The notes under the pieces were generated by a model. It saw only the letters and a program-made list of their open reading frames with translations, was not told the origin of the DNA and ran no database searches. DNA of 23,892 nt from IMG/VR virus record IMGVR_UViG_3300027970_000143, positions 1-23,892 of that record, one strand, 5' to 3'. This document shows, piece by piece, positions 5,822-14,330 of the stretch. The DNA comes from a virus. A program made the position numbers and the translations under genes. Position 1 is the first letter of the stretch; every line of letters starts with the position of its first letter.

Positions 5822-6925
5822 ATGCGATCTTTCCTTTCAAAATTCATGGACGGCTACACGACCACCGGCAAGTTTTGGCTTGCCCTTGGTGCGTTCGCTC
5901 TCATCGTTGACGCTGCCATCAGCTACAAGTACGGCGTCACTCTGACCTGGCTTTACGGCGTCGGCTTCGCGCTGGTTGCCGTATTCTTCGCGCTCCTGCC
6001 CGATGCAGTGTACAGCGAAGTTGAAAACCGTCGCTTTGCCAGTGGCATCGTTTTGGCTGGCCTCTGCATTCCGCTTGGACTTGTCGCGCTCTACTCGCAC
6101 CTTGGCTATGGTTCCAGCATTCGCGTCGGTGACGTCCAGCAAGCATCGGTGCAGAACGCCAAGTACGACGACGGTCGCAGCACCGTTGTTGAACTCAAGG
6201 ACAAGATCAAGCTCTTGGAGGCCAACACGAAGCGCCTCGACGCTGACATGGACAAGTTGATTGGTGCAAAGGTTGGCCCCGATGGTTGGTCCATGACTGT
6301 CGCGCCAGCTTCGCCTGAGACGCTTGATGGTCCAATCGCCGCTAAACAGCTTGAGGTTGCCAATGAGTCCAAGCGCAACGGCTGCAAAGCCAAGTGTGAG
6401 GCACGCACCAACGAACTCGCACACCTTCAATCGCTTCGCGCAACGGCTGTGAAGATTGCCGAAAACCAAAAACAGTACAACGCCACGCTGGAAGCGCTCG
6501 CCAACAGCCGCAACGCTTCTGCCGCCGTCGAATACAAGTCATCGGCAGTCGTCAACCAAACCAACGTCGCCGCTCAACTGTTCCTCGCCATGAGCGGCGC
6601 AACGCCTGAGAAGTCGATTGATCCTGACAAAGTGACATTCAGCTTCGTCAACATTTTCATCGCTGGCGCTGGCTCGCTCGCCTTCATGATCATGGCACCT
6701 GTTGGGTTCTTTGTTGCTGGCCGTAACCGCATCAAAGAGCGCTCAAGCGCTTACGACTACACCCCAGCAAGCCCAAGCCTTCCAAAGCTGCCAGCGCCAC
6801 AGCACATCCACACGCGCGAAGTCGTCAAAACCGATAACGGATTTGCCGCTCGGGCCGTTGCTGCTCTAGACGATCCAAAGCTTCGCAACGCCATCGAAAG
6901 CCTGAGAGGGTTTAAAGCCGCATGA
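5822..6925 (+). CDS. Multi-pass membrane protein with a coiled-coil region
   Basis: A 367-residue protein with four likely membrane helices, three near the N-terminus (about residues 17-35, 41-60, 74-92) and one at about 274-299. Between helices 3 and 4 lies a hydrophilic helical region of about 170 residues with heptad-like patterns (LKDKIKLLEANTKRLDADMDK, residues 125-145) and a Cys pair (CKAKC, 188-192). The C-terminal tail is Pro-rich then helical. The strong GGAGG at 5811-5815 fixes the ATG. Family not recognised. The layout could suit an exclusion protein or a membrane anchor. The single GCCAGTGGC at 6038-6046 is one of the dispersed palindromes. The stop overlaps the next ATG as ATGA. 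Confidence 0.75.
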   Translation: MRSFLSKFMDGYTTTGKFWLALGAFALIVDAAISYKYGVTLTWLYGVGFALVAVFFALLPDAVYSEVENRRFASGIVLAGLCIPLGLVALYSHLGYGSSIRVGDVQQASVQNAKYDDGRSTVVELKDKIKLLEANTKRLDADMDKLIGAKVGPDGWSMTVAPASPETLDGPIAAKQLEVANESKRNGCKAKCEARTNELAHLQSLRATAVKIAENQKQYNATLEALANSRNASAAVEYKSSAVVNQTNVAAQLFLAMSGATPEKSIDPDKVTFSFVNIFIAGAGSLAFMIMAPVGFFVAGRNRIKERSSAYDYTPASPSLPKLPAPQHIHTREVVKTDNGFAARAVAALDDPKLRNAIESLRGFKAA

Positions 6926-7155
6926 GCATGCCAGCGCCTAACCCAGCCGGTGGCTCGTTTATTCCTGCCCCGGCTGCAATCAAAAAGGTTGAACGCGACA
7001 ACTGGCACGGCCTCAACAACACCAGCCTCGAAGTGCTCAAACTCGCTGTTGAAATGAACAAAGGCCAGACTATTTCAGCCGAAAATCTGGTAGAGTACGC
7101 TCAGAAACTCTACAAATGGACGACCGAATACGACGCTGGAGAAAGCGGACCTTGA
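6922..7155 (+). CDS. Hypothetical protein, 77 residues
   Basis: A small soluble protein: a Pro/Ala-rich N-terminus (MSMPAPNPAGGSFIPAPAA) followed by two helices (about residues 33-75, TSLEVLKLAVEMNKG and AENLVEYAQKLYKWTTEY). It begins in an ATGA overlap with the membrane protein, so the two are probably made together. No family recognised. Confidence 0.6.
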   Translation: MSMPAPNPAGGSFIPAPAAIKKVERDNWHGLNNTSLEVLKLAVEMNKGQTISAENLVEYAQKLYKWTTEYDAGESGP

Positions 7156-7451
7156 CCTGGGATGATGTCATTCCGCATCACATTGCGAGCAAGCAAAAAG
7201 CATGGGAGCGCCGTTGTTCTATTCTTCGTGCCGTAGATGATGGCGCGTCGCAGGCTGATATTTCGCGGTCAATTGGGATTTCACAGTATAGAGTGCACTG
7301 CCTTGTACAGATGGCTAGGCGCGACAAGAAATTCAATGTGGCACCACCAGTGATAGAATGGTGGTCAAACTCTGACGAGTTCATGGTTTGCAAACTTAGT
7401 AAAAAACGATTAGCGCGGTTGATGTTGAGTGTGGAAAGTGATCCCGCGTGA
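7152..7451 (+). CDS. Small helix-turn-helix protein
   Basis: A 99-residue protein from the TTG at 7152, which forms a TTGA overlap with the previous stop. An in-frame ATG at 7116 would add 12 residues and overlap by 40 bases. Residues about 28-52 (DDGASQADISRSIGISQYRV) form a helix-turn-helix of the sigma-like/resolvase type. The C-terminal part carries KLSKKRLARLML. It may be a transcription regulator acting near the terminase operon, or a packaging accessory; neither is shown by the sequence. Confidence 0.6.
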   Translation: MTWDDVIPHHIASKQKAWERRCSILRAVDDGASQADISRSIGISQYRVHCLVQMARRDKKFNVAPPVIEWWSNSDEFMVCKLSKKRLARLMLSVESDPA

Positions 7452-7828
7452 AAGGCCAGCCCACATACGTCCAGATCGGCGTGACTGAAACCGGCACAGC
7501 AATCTATCGCAAGACCTCAACTCTTGCTGAGGAAATGGTTGCAGACATCGTTGAAGCTGTAGAGCGCAAGTCATCGAAAAAGCCGCCAGTGGTGCCAGTG
7601 GCAAAGCACCAAGCCGCACCGCACGTCGCGCTGGTTCCGCCGCAACTGACTAAGACAGCCAATGGCACAGTTCTCATCGTCACCAAGCCAACAGGCGTCA
7701 AGGTTCACGCCGTCTTGCCACCAGATGCCAGTAGCGACTTGATCAACTTCGCAGCCGAAACGCTGCTTCGTGTCAAAGCAGATCGCATCCCGACAGATTG
7801 GGCTAAGATCGCGAAGTTAGGGAAGTAA
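7448..7828 (+). CDS. Hypothetical protein, 126 residues, with Pro-Val linker
   Basis: A GTG start in a GTGA overlap. The N-terminal part (about 1-38) and C-terminal part (about 70-126, VLIVTKPTGVKVHAVLPP then a helix) are joined by a low-complexity linker (KKPPVVPVAKHQ) encoded by a tandem of the dispersed 9-base repeat at 7585-7602. A second GCCAATGGC copy lies at 7658-7666. No family recognised. Confidence 0.6.
   Translation: MKGQPTYVQIGVTETGTAIYRKTSTLAEEMVADIVEAVERKSSKKPPVVPVAKHQAAPHVALVPPQLTKTANGTVLIVTKPTGVKVHAVLPPDASSDLINFAAETLLRVKADRIPTDWAKIAKLGK
7585..7602. repeat. Dispersed GCCANTGGC-type repeat, two units
   Basis: GCCAGTGGT followed by GCCAGTGGC. This 18-base string is the exact reverse complement of the one at 16233-16250. 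Here it encodes Pro-Val-rich linker; there it encodes Ala-Thr-Gly, so the conservation is at DNA level. Confidence 0.6.
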
Positions 7829-7830
7829 AA

Positions 7831-7962
7831 ATGTTTGATCCAGTTGCATTAGGCATGGCGTGGTTCGCAGGTTTTATGACAAGTTATGGGGTGCTAGTGC
7901 TTGCCATGGCCACGTTCTTTTCCATTGGCGTTTCAGCATTTATATATGCAGTGCTCCCATGA
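7831..7962 (+). CDS. Small membrane protein, 43 residues
   Basis: Almost wholly hydrophobic (ALGMAWFAGFMTSYGVLVLA and FFSIGVSAFIYAVL), probably one long or two short membrane helices. The ATG is preceded by GGGAAGTAAAA, and the stop overlaps the next ATG as ATGA. A holin or pinholin role is conceivable by size and hydropathy only. Confidence 0.5.
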   Translation: MFDPVALGMAWFAGFMTSYGVLVLAMATFFSIGVSAFIYAVLP

Positions 7963-8150
7963 AGAGTGCGCCACACACATCATTCCATGGAGGCTCCAAA
8001 ATCAGAGTGGTGCTCACGTCTGGTAAGGTCATCATCACGAAGTTCATCGAAAAAACTTCTAATAGGTTCATCACCACGGCAGACGGCAAGATCGCAGCAA
8101 AAGACATCAGCTCGGCGTCGTATTACAAGCCGCTACCGCACGAACGGTAG
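7959..8150 (+). CDS. Hypothetical protein, 63 residues
   Basis: A small basic protein that reads as successive beta-strands (SKIRVVLTSGKVIITKFIEK, then RFITTADGKIAAKDI), suggesting a small SH3/KOW-like barrel. The ATG at 7959 forms an ATGA overlap with the membrane peptide; it ends in TAG. No family recognised. Confidence 0.6.
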   Translation: MKSAPHTSFHGGSKIRVVLTSGKVIITKFIEKTSNRFITTADGKIAAKDISSASYYKPLPHER

Positions 8151-8166
8151 AAAACCATTCCACCAA

Positions 8167-8210
8167 GTGCCAAAAATAACGGCTTGGCACCCCACACTCT
8201 GAAATAATAT
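8167..8210 (+). promoter_or_regulatory. Possible promoter and small hairpin before the terminase operon
   Basis: In the 113-base gap 8151-8263, GTGCCAA (8167-8173) pairs with TTGGCAC (8184-8190). The right arm doubles as a -35-like TTGGCA (8184-8189) with TAATAT (8205-8210) 15 bases on, in an AT-richer patch. The spacer is short, so this is a weak call. It would be a sensible place for a late promoter. The sigma-54 spacing does not fit. Confidence 0.25.
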
Positions 8211-8263
8211 TCCATCAATCAGACCTCACCGGCAAGCCGGATGCTCTGGAAGGACAAACGCCA

Positions 8264-8569
8264 GTGACGGATATTCACGTTGCCATGGATTTGGGATGCG
8301 CCGACGCCGTGACTGGAGCGATCTGGTCTTATGAAGGCGGTAAAGCAACAAATGCGAAAGGCTTCACGTTTCAGGCGCTTACCGTCAAGCAGGTAGCTGA
8401 ACAGCTAATGGCTATGGGTAACGTAAAGACATGCGTTCTGTCTGAGGACACCAAGACTAAGGCGTGGGGATCAAGCAAGTCCCTGTTCGACACGCTGAAA
8501 GAAATAGTCCCGCAATGGACTATTGGCACTGTCTCTTCCCCAGTTCTTGGCAAGCTGGTGAGCGCATGA
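8264..8569 (+). CDS. Hypothetical protein, 101 residues, before terminase
   Basis: Starts at GTG, 9 bases after AAGGA. The N-terminal strand IHVAMDLGCADAVTGAIWSY followed by GGKATNAKGF has a look of the first strands of an RNase H/RuvC-type fold (an Asp in a strand followed by a turn and another strand), but no complete active site is visible in 101 residues. It precedes the terminase small subunit and overlaps it by ATGA, so it probably belongs to the packaging operon. Confidence 0.55.
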   Translation: MTDIHVAMDLGCADAVTGAIWSYEGGKATNAKGFTFQALTVKQVAEQLMAMGNVKTCVLSEDTKTKAWGSSKSLFDTLKEIVPQWTIGTVSSPVLGKLVSA

Positions 8570-8889
8570 CTGCCCAAGCCGCACCAATGGCTAAAGTAGA
8601 GGAAAACAGCCAAAAACGCACACGAGGCGGCGCTAAGAAGGGCGAACGCCGTGGTGGCCGTCAGAAGGGCACGCCCAACAAAACGACCGGCGAACTCAAG
8701 GATATGATCCTTCAGGCTCTCGCAAACGAAGGCGGCGTAAAGTACCTACGCCAAGTAGCCAAAGAAGACATGAGGGCGTTTTGCTCATTGATTGGCCGCG
8801 TGCTTCCGTTGACAGTCGCAGGCGATCCCGACAATCCAGTCGAGACGCACAACGTCATAGAATACCGCGTTGTCCGTTCTCAGGGTTGA
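8566..8889 (+). CDS. Terminase small subunit
   Basis: A 107-residue protein with a basic, Gly-rich N-terminal segment (RGGAKKGERRGGRQKGTPNK, about residues 20-39), then helices and an acidic C-terminus. This basic KG.PNKTT lead-in is typical of phage small terminase and small DNA-binding proteins directly upstream of the large subunit. It recognises the packaging site on DNA and feeds it to the large subunit. The ATG at 8566 forms an ATGA overlap; the gene overlaps the large subunit by 20 bases. The assignment relies mainly on context. Confidence 0.7.
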   Translation: MTAQAAPMAKVEENSQKRTRGGAKKGERRGGRQKGTPNKTTGELKDMILQALANEGGVKYLRQVAKEDMRAFCSLIGRVLPLTVAGDPDNPVETHNVIEYRVVRSQG

Positions 8890-10294
8890 TGTCCCCGAAA
8901 AGTTAGAGCCGCTTTTGTACCCGGCTCGCTATAAGGGCGCACATGGTGGACGAGGCGGGGCTAAGTCTCACTTCTTTGGTGAGCAGGCCGTTCTCAAGAC
9001 CTTCGAAGGCAAGCGCGTTGTTTGCATCCGCGAAGTCCAGAACTCCATTAAGGATTCGGTTAAGCAGCTCGTTGAAAGTAAGATCGCCAAGCTAGGGCTT
9101 CAATCCAAGTTTGAGGTTCTTCGCGATGAAGTCAGAGGCCCACGCGGCGGTCTGATGGTCTTTCGAGGGATGCAGGATTATAACGCGGACAACATCAAGT
9201 CGCTTGAAGGGTTCGACGTTGCGTGGGTTGAGGAAGCGCAAAGCATATCGGCCCGCAGTTGGCGGTTACTTCGCCCAACGATCAGAAAGCCTGAATCCGA
9301 GATTTGGTGCAGTTGGAACCCTCGTTGGGATACGGACCCGGTAGACGAGTTCTTCCGAGGCGCGAACAAGCCCAAGGATGCGGTTTGCGTCGAAATCAAT
9401 TGGCGCGATAACCCTTGGTTCCCTGGCGTTCTCAAAGACGAAATGGATCGCGACTTTTCCGCTGATCCCGAGATGGCCGAACACGTATGGAACGGCGGCT
9501 ATGAGATCGTTTCTGAGGGCGCTTACTACGCTCGATTGTTAGCCCAAGCGGAGAAGGAAGGCCGAATAGGTCACTTCCCGCACGATCCGCGCCGCAAGGT
9601 CTTTACGAGTTGGGACTTAGGAATATCGGACTACACGACGGTTTGGTTCTTCCAGCACGACGGCACCTACGTAAACGTCATCGACTACTACGAAACCAAC
9701 GGCGACGGCTTTGATGATGTGGTTGGGTATGCACTGCCTGAGCAGTTTATCCCGCCGCCGCTAGAGCATAAGTTTGACGGCTGGTCACAGCCAATGGCTA
9801 TGGAGCGCCTAGGGCGAACAGAACCGTTCCGCTATGAAAAGCACTTCCTTCCACACGACGTTCGCGTTCGTGAGCAAGGCGCGGGCGGGCGACATAGGCA
9901 CCAAATCTTGGATGCGCTCGGCTTGAAGCCCTTGGCTAAGGGCGTGCCAGACCGCAACGACAACCGCATTCCGGCAGTGCGTTCGATGCTGCCAATCACG
10001 AGGTTCCACAATACGCCGCGCGTTCAGGCAGGTTTAAAGCGCCTTCGCCGGTTCCGCCGCAAGTTCAACGATGCGCTCGGAACCTACACGACGCCGATCC
10101 ACGATGAAGCCTCGCACGCGTCCGACAGCTTTGGTGAGTTCGCGGTCAACTGCCCTATCAAGATCGAAGTGCCCAAGGTCGTGAATAAACCCGCCCGAGA
10201 CTACGGCTTCGAGATCGGCCACGGCGGCGCACTCATTCCGTCTATGGACATCGACCAAATCATCAAAATGCAACGCCGCTTAAAGGAACTCTGA
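8870..10294 (+). CDS. Terminase large subunit (PBSX/Terminase_3 type)
   Basis: A 474-residue packaging motor. The ATPase domain has the variant Walker A GGRGGAKS at residues 26-33, Walker B VAWVEE at 117-122 and the coupling motif SWNPR at 148-152. The nuclease domain carries an Asp at 249 (SWDLGISD), LPHD at 328-331 and HDEASHASDSF at 411-421, the usual acidic triad positions. It cuts concatemeric DNA and pumps it through the portal. Length is normal. The start is TTG at 8870, inside the small-subunit gene. The residue 26 position of Walker A leaves no room for a later start. Confidence 0.95.
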   Translation: MSVLRVDVPEKLEPLLYPARYKGAHGGRGGAKSHFFGEQAVLKTFEGKRVVCIREVQNSIKDSVKQLVESKIAKLGLQSKFEVLRDEVRGPRGGLMVFRGMQDYNADNIKSLEGFDVAWVEEAQSISARSWRLLRPTIRKPESEIWCSWNPRWDTDPVDEFFRGANKPKDAVCVEINWRDNPWFPGVLKDEMDRDFSADPEMAEHVWNGGYEIVSEGAYYARLLAQAEKEGRIGHFPHDPRRKVFTSWDLGISDYTTVWFFQHDGTYVNVIDYYETNGDGFDDVVGYALPEQFIPPPLEHKFDGWSQPMAMERLGRTEPFRYEKHFLPHDVRVREQGAGGRHRHQILDALGLKPLAKGVPDRNDNRIPAVRSMLPITRFHNTPRVQAGLKRLRRFRRKFNDALGTYTTPIHDEASHASDSFGEFAVNCPIKIEVPKVVNKPARDYGFEIGHGGALIPSMDIDQIIKMQRRLKEL

Positions 10295-10298
10295 GCGC

Positions 10299-12368
10299 TT
10301 GAGCCACGACTACGCCTCTATCGATAGCGACGAGCAAGCACTCGGCACCGGCAAGACACAGGTTGAGCTGTGGCTGTCGAAGATTGAGCTTGCGCGCGAA
10401 GAGGAAAAGGATTGGCGCACGTCGGCTGAGAAGGCCGTCAAGATTTACAACGGCAAAGAAAAAACCGCGTTCAACATTTTCTTCTCGAATATCGAGACGA
10501 TTGTTCCGGCGCTGTATTCGGCTACGCCCAAGGTTGACATTCGCCGCCGTTTCCAAGACGAGGCTGAACTTGACCGGATGAACGCGCTAAATGGCGCGCA
10601 ACCGGCGCAACAGCCAGTTCCAGGCGCTGCACCCGTTAACGACCGTCAACCATCGCGCATCGCAGCTCAAGTGCTTGAGCGTGCGTTGACCGCGACACTC
10701 GACATGATCGCGTTTGACGACATCATGCTTGAGGCCGTCCGTAGCCACAAGACCCCAGGTCGCGGCGCTGTTCGCGTTCGCTATCAGCCGTTTCACGATC
10801 AGCAGAACATGCAGACGGACCCGACAACGGGTGAGCATTTCGCGCCATTGGTCCATGAAGAGTGCTACCCTGAGAACGTCCCTTACAACCGATACATTCG
10901 CGGCCCCGCCAATACGTGGTCGGCAATGCCGTTTGAGGCATACGAGCACGATCTAAAGCGCGAAGAGGTCCAGCGCCTTGTTGAGCGCTCGATTGCAACG
11001 GCAACGCATGATCCGAATGCGCCAGTGGTGCCAGTGGTGCCAGTGGCAGACCCCAAGGCTGCCCTTGAAGAGCGGATGAAGAAGTTTTCGTTTGGCACCA
11101 AGCGGACTGACATCACCGAAACAAAGGACGGCAAGCCAGCACGCGGCGTTTACAACACGATCAAGGTTTATGAGATTTGGGACAAGGCTTCACGGTCTTG
11201 CTTCTTCATCTCGGACCAAGACAAGACGCAGCCGCTGTTGGTTGAACCTGATCCTCTAAAGTTGCGGGACTTCTTTCCCGGCGAAGTGATCCAGCAATCA
11301 GAAGTCGGCTCACTGGTCCCGATTTGCCCCTATGAAATCTGCAAGCCGCTCATGCAAGAGCTTGAGCGTGTCACCAAGCGCATCACGGCCCTTACCAATC
11401 AGTTGCAGGTCAAAGGGGTTGCGAACGGCGCGGCAATGCCAGACATCGCGCGCCTCAAGGATATGTCAGACGGTGAGTTCGTCGCGGCTGAGGACGTGTC
11501 CGAGTTCTTAAAGGGTGGCGGTGCCAACTTTGAAAAAGCCGTCATGTGGTGGCCGATTGAGCGGATCGTTGCCGTTCTTGACGCGCTGTATAAGCACCGC
11601 GAAGCGATCAAACAGACCATTTTTGAGCAGACCGGCATATCTGACATTTTGCGCGGTGCGACGAACCCGAACGAAACCCTAGGCGCTCAAGACATCAAGG
11701 CGACATGGGGAAGCCAGCGCGTTCGGCGTGAGCAAGCCCAAGTACAGATGTTCATCCGCAACATCATCCGCAAGCTGGCTGACATTCTGAGTAGCAAGTT
11801 CCAAGTTTCAACGCTGGTCGCAATGACCAACATTCAGTTCCAAGAGGGTGACGAGGTCGCGAAAATCCTGCGATCCCCAATGCTGGATTACATCATCGAC
11901 ATTGAGACGGACAGCACGATTGCCGCCGACGTGAAGCGAGACTTGGGCCAGATGGCCCAGTTTACGAACTCGGCTGGTGCGATGCTTCAAGCGATGATGA
12001 CAGCGGCTCCGATTGCCCCGCAGTTCATGCCTGCACTGACCACGGTATTTACCGGCATGTGCCGCAAGGCGAAACTCGGCAAGGATGCTGAGGATGCACT
12101 AGACGGCATGATCGACGCCGCCCGTCAGATGGCGCAGCAAGCTCAACAGGCACAGCAGCCCGACCCTGCCCAGCAACAGGCTGAGCAGAAAGCAGCCGAT
12201 GCGGAAAGCGCCAAGAGCGAAGCCGTGAAGGTCAAGGCCGACGCCGATAAGTTCAAGGCTCAAGCTTCAATCGAAGTTGCCCAGCTCAAGAGCCAACAGG
12301 CCCGTTCGCAAGTCGGCAACGTCCAAGGCTCGCCATTTCCGCCACAGCTAGAAGAGGTGCTGAATTGA
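10299..12368 (+). CDS. Portal protein
   Basis: A 689-residue protein directly after the large terminase, the size and place of P22-type portals. It forms the dodecameric ring through which DNA enters the head and to which the tail attaches. The N-terminal helix region contains FFSNIETIVPALYSATPKVD, a typical portal stem motif. The middle has the long acidic and beta segments. The C-terminus (about 600-689) is a Gln/Ala-rich coiled coil, as in barrel-forming portals. TTG start, 10 bases after AAAGGA. A triple copy of the dispersed 9-base repeat at 11021-11047 encodes a PVVPVVPVAD linker at about residue 242-250. Confidence 0.88.
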   Translation: MSHDYASIDSDEQALGTGKTQVELWLSKIELAREEEKDWRTSAEKAVKIYNGKEKTAFNIFFSNIETIVPALYSATPKVDIRRRFQDEAELDRMNALNGAQPAQQPVPGAAPVNDRQPSRIAAQVLERALTATLDMIAFDDIMLEAVRSHKTPGRGAVRVRYQPFHDQQNMQTDPTTGEHFAPLVHEECYPENVPYNRYIRGPANTWSAMPFEAYEHDLKREEVQRLVERSIATATHDPNAPVVPVVPVADPKAALEERMKKFSFGTKRTDITETKDGKPARGVYNTIKVYEIWDKASRSCFFISDQDKTQPLLVEPDPLKLRDFFPGEVIQQSEVGSLVPICPYEICKPLMQELERVTKRITALTNQLQVKGVANGAAMPDIARLKDMSDGEFVAAEDVSEFLKGGGANFEKAVMWWPIERIVAVLDALYKHREAIKQTIFEQTGISDILRGATNPNETLGAQDIKATWGSQRVRREQAQVQMFIRNIIRKLADILSSKFQVSTLVAMTNIQFQEGDEVAKILRSPMLDYIIDIETDSTIAADVKRDLGQMAQFTNSAGAMLQAMMTAAPIAPQFMPALTTVFTGMCRKAKLGKDAEDALDGMIDAARQMAQQAQQAQQPDPAQQQAEQKAADAESAKSEAVKVKADADKFKAQASIEVAQLKSQQARSQVGNVQGSPFPPQLEEVLN
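11021..11047. repeat. Dispersed GCCANTGGC-type repeat, three units
   Basis: Three tandem 9-base units within the portal gene: GCCAGTGGT, GCCAGTGGT, GCCAGTGGC. The same unit pair occurs at 7585-7602. It encodes a Pro-Val linker. Confidence 0.6.
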
Positions 12369-12940
12369 CCGAACGGTGTATCCGCATCGAGAACCACGTC
12401 GCGTTCGGCAACCGGTTCGAAGGCATCTACGGCGCGAAGTTCCAAGGCTCTGGGTGGTATCACAAGGACGGACGCAAGCGAGATGAGGCCCCGTCATATG
12501 TCTGGGTAGGATCGAAGGAGCATTTTGCAAAGCGGTTCCCCCAGCCATCGCCGGACGCCAGTTTTGAGGAACCCGGCCACTACAACGCCGCGACCGGCTA
12601 CCGTCGCCAGATTGACCAGCATGAAGAAATCAAGTGCCCGATGATCATCCGGGACGTTCCCGAGCATCAGCACCCATCCGGCAAGTGGATTAGCTCACGC
12701 TCCCACCAGCGCGAAGAGGCCAAGAAGACCGGCAAAATCTCTTGGGAGCGCGTCAACCCTAAACGCGAGAAGGGGTTCGCCAACGATGCGTTTTGCAAGA
12801 AGCGCGGCTTGAAGCCCTCCGACAACGTGAAGTCATACCTCGATAGCGAGAAAAAGACCCGTGACGCCAAGCTCAAGCCGATGACGCTCAACGGCGTGCC
12901 GCTCCATCAACTTAAATTTGCAGACGGAAAGGGCCTTTAA
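12365..12940 (+). CDS. Hypothetical protein between portal and scaffold, 191 residues
   Basis: TTG start in a TTGA overlap with the portal stop. A basic, soluble protein rich in Lys, His, Arg and Pro. It has a beta-rich N-terminal region (IENHVAFGNRFEGIYG, SYVWVGSKEHF) and a Lys-rich helical C-terminus. The stretch DVPEHQHPSGKWISSRSHQ resembles short segments seen in unassigned phage head-module proteins, but I cannot name a family. Location suggests a head or ejection-related minor protein. Confidence 0.7.
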   Translation: MTERCIRIENHVAFGNRFEGIYGAKFQGSGWYHKDGRKRDEAPSYVWVGSKEHFAKRFPQPSPDASFEEPGHYNAATGYRRQIDQHEEIKCPMIIRDVPEHQHPSGKWISSRSHQREEAKKTGKISWERVNPKREKGFANDAFCKKRGLKPSDNVKSYLDSEKKTRDAKLKPMTLNGVPLHQLKFADGKGL

Positions 12941-12942
12941 GA

Positions 12943-13167
12943 ATGATCCGAAACGTGAACGAAGCCGATTGGATGCTTGCTCGCTCAACCAAGCGCACGC
13001 GCTACATGCGCAACGGGAACATTACAGTGCCAATTCCCGCAACCGATGGAGAGACGCCGGCGTCAATGCGGGCCAGCGCCGACTCTGCGTGGCGGCAACG
13101 ATGGCATGATTTGCAGGCTGAACACCGTAAATACCTCAGCCGATTTTTACCAGGAGCCGTTCGATGA
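12943..13167 (+). CDS. Hypothetical protein, 74 residues
   Basis: A small basic protein (MIRNVNEADWMLARSTKRTR...), Arg- and Trp-containing, helical in the C-terminal half. It begins 2 bases after the previous stop and ends in an ATGA overlap with the scaffold gene, so it is probably translated with it. No family recognised. Confidence 0.6.
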   Translation: MIRNVNEADWMLARSTKRTRYMRNGNITVPIPATDGETPASMRASADSAWRQRWHDLQAEHRKYLSRFLPGAVR

Positions 13168-14318
13168 GCCTCGAAGACAACCAGACCGCAGATACATCTG
13201 CCGCCACTGGTGCCACTGGCAGCGAGCCGGTTGTATCCACCGAACCAACGGAACGGGTAGAGACAACCCACCCGGCAGAGCCTGCCGTTGGATCGAAAGA
13301 GGCTGGACTTGCCGCTGCTAAGGCTGCGTTTGATAAGCACCTCGACACGCCGAAAGGTACCGCCACTGGTGCCATTAGCGATAAGGCACGCGGTCCAGAT
13401 GGCAAGTTCGCGCCTAAGGCTGGTGATGCAACACAGGCCGTTGACCCAACAGAACCAATCACTGCCACTGGTGCCAATGGCGATCCTCAAAAGCCACTGG
13501 CAGTCGATGTGCCAAACTATCTCCCAGCTCGCATTCGGGAGGATTGGGCCAAGGCCCCCGAAAGCGTCCGCCAGTATCACCAGCAACGCGAAGCACAGGC
13601 ACATGACCAGATCAGCCATCAGGGACGCCAGATCGCAGCGCTTCGCCCTCTTGCCGAAGCGACGACCGCTTATTCTGACTATTTCCAACGCGACGGCGTT
13701 GATCCTGCAACTGGCATCCGCAATGCTATGGAGTGGGTTGGTCTTGCCCAGAAAGACCCGGCGACGTTCCTCAGATCGTTTGCCGAACGCAACAGCATTG
13801 ATCTTGTGTCGCTGATCACCGATCCTGAGACGCATCAGCAACGCAGCCAGCAGACGTTCCTAGAGCAGCGGCTTGAGAGCATGGAGCGCGAACTTCGCGC
13901 CCGCGATGCTCAAGCTGCGCAACAGCAGAATTACCAGCAAGAGCAGCAGATCAGCTCTTTGACCAACACCGTCGAAAGCTTCGCGGCATCCGCGCCGGAT
14001 TTCGATTTGTTGTCTCCCCAAATTACCGCGTTGATCCCTGCCATTCGGGCAGCCTCCCCGCACTTGTCGCAAGTTGATATCCTTAAAGATGCTTATGAGC
14101 GCGCCAGATGGGCCGATCCCGTCACCCGCAATAAGCTGGAAGCAGAGCGCAAGGCGGCTGACGACCGAAACCGGATCGAAGCCCAGAAGAAAGCCGCAGC
14201 CGCCGCAAGGTCCGCCAGCGCAATCAACGTCACAAGTGCCCCCGGCAATTCACCCGCAATCTATGCCGACGCCAAGGCCGCAGCAGCGGCAGCTTGGGAA
14301 CGCGGCATGTCCAAATAA
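13164..14318 (+). CDS. Scaffolding / capsid assembly protein
   Basis: A 384-residue protein just before the coat gene. The first ~110 residues are low-complexity, Ala/Thr/Gly/Pro-rich. The middle (about 115-210) holds conserved scaffold-like segments, including PNYLPARIREDWAKAPESVR and AMEWVGLAQKDPATFLRSFAE. From about 220 to 260 there is a Gln/Glu-rich coiled coil, followed by more helix and a basic Ala-rich C-terminus. Internal scaffolds shape the procapsid and are then released. The low-complexity part is encoded by several copies of the dispersed 9-base repeat. Start is ATG in an ATGA overlap. Confidence 0.82.
   Translation: MSLEDNQTADTSAATGATGSEPVVSTEPTERVETTHPAEPAVGSKEAGLAAAKAAFDKHLDTPKGTATGAISDKARGPDGKFAPKAGDATQAVDPTEPITATGANGDPQKPLAVDVPNYLPARIREDWAKAPESVRQYHQQREAQAHDQISHQGRQIAALRPLAEATTAYSDYFQRDGVDPATGIRNAMEWVGLAQKDPATFLRSFAERNSIDLVSLITDPETHQQRSQQTFLEQRLESMERELRARDAQAAQQQNYQQEQQISSLTNTVESFAASAPDFDLLSPQITALIPAIRAASPHLSQVDILKDAYERARWADPVTRNKLEAERKAADDRNRIEAQKKAAAAARSASAINVTSAPGNSPAIYADAKAAAAAAWERGMSK
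13203..13220. repeat. Dispersed GCCANTGGC-type repeat, two units
   Basis: GCCACTGGT followed by GCCACTGGC, in frame as Ala-Thr-Gly twice. Further units in the same gene lie at 13362-13370 (GCCACTGGT), 13464-13481 (GCCACTGGT, GCCAATGGC) and 13493-13501 (GCCACTGGC, read in a different frame). Confidence 0.6.
13464..13501. repeat. Dispersed GCCANTGGC-type repeat, cluster of three units
   Basis: GCCACTGGT at 13464-13472, GCCAATGGC at 13473-13481 and GCCACTGGC at 13493-13501. The first two are read as Ala-Thr/Asn-Gly. The last is shifted by one base and read as Lys-Pro-Leu-Ala. Confidence 0.55.
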
Positions 14319-14330
14319 TAGGAACACCGA

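Noticed and set aside
5837-6469. 210-residue minus-strand open frame
   Set aside because: It is antisense to the membrane protein, whose helices and GGAGG start are clear.
8184-8200. Sigma-54-like TTGGCAC sequence
   Set aside because: The second element (TTGC) is not at the required distance.
8229-8240. CCGGCAAGCCGG hairpin as a terminator
   Set aside because: The loop would be only two bases and there is no T-run.
13002-13841. 279-residue minus-strand open frame
   Set aside because: It lies opposite the scaffold gene, which has credible domain structure and coupling. The antisense protein has a random-looking composition.
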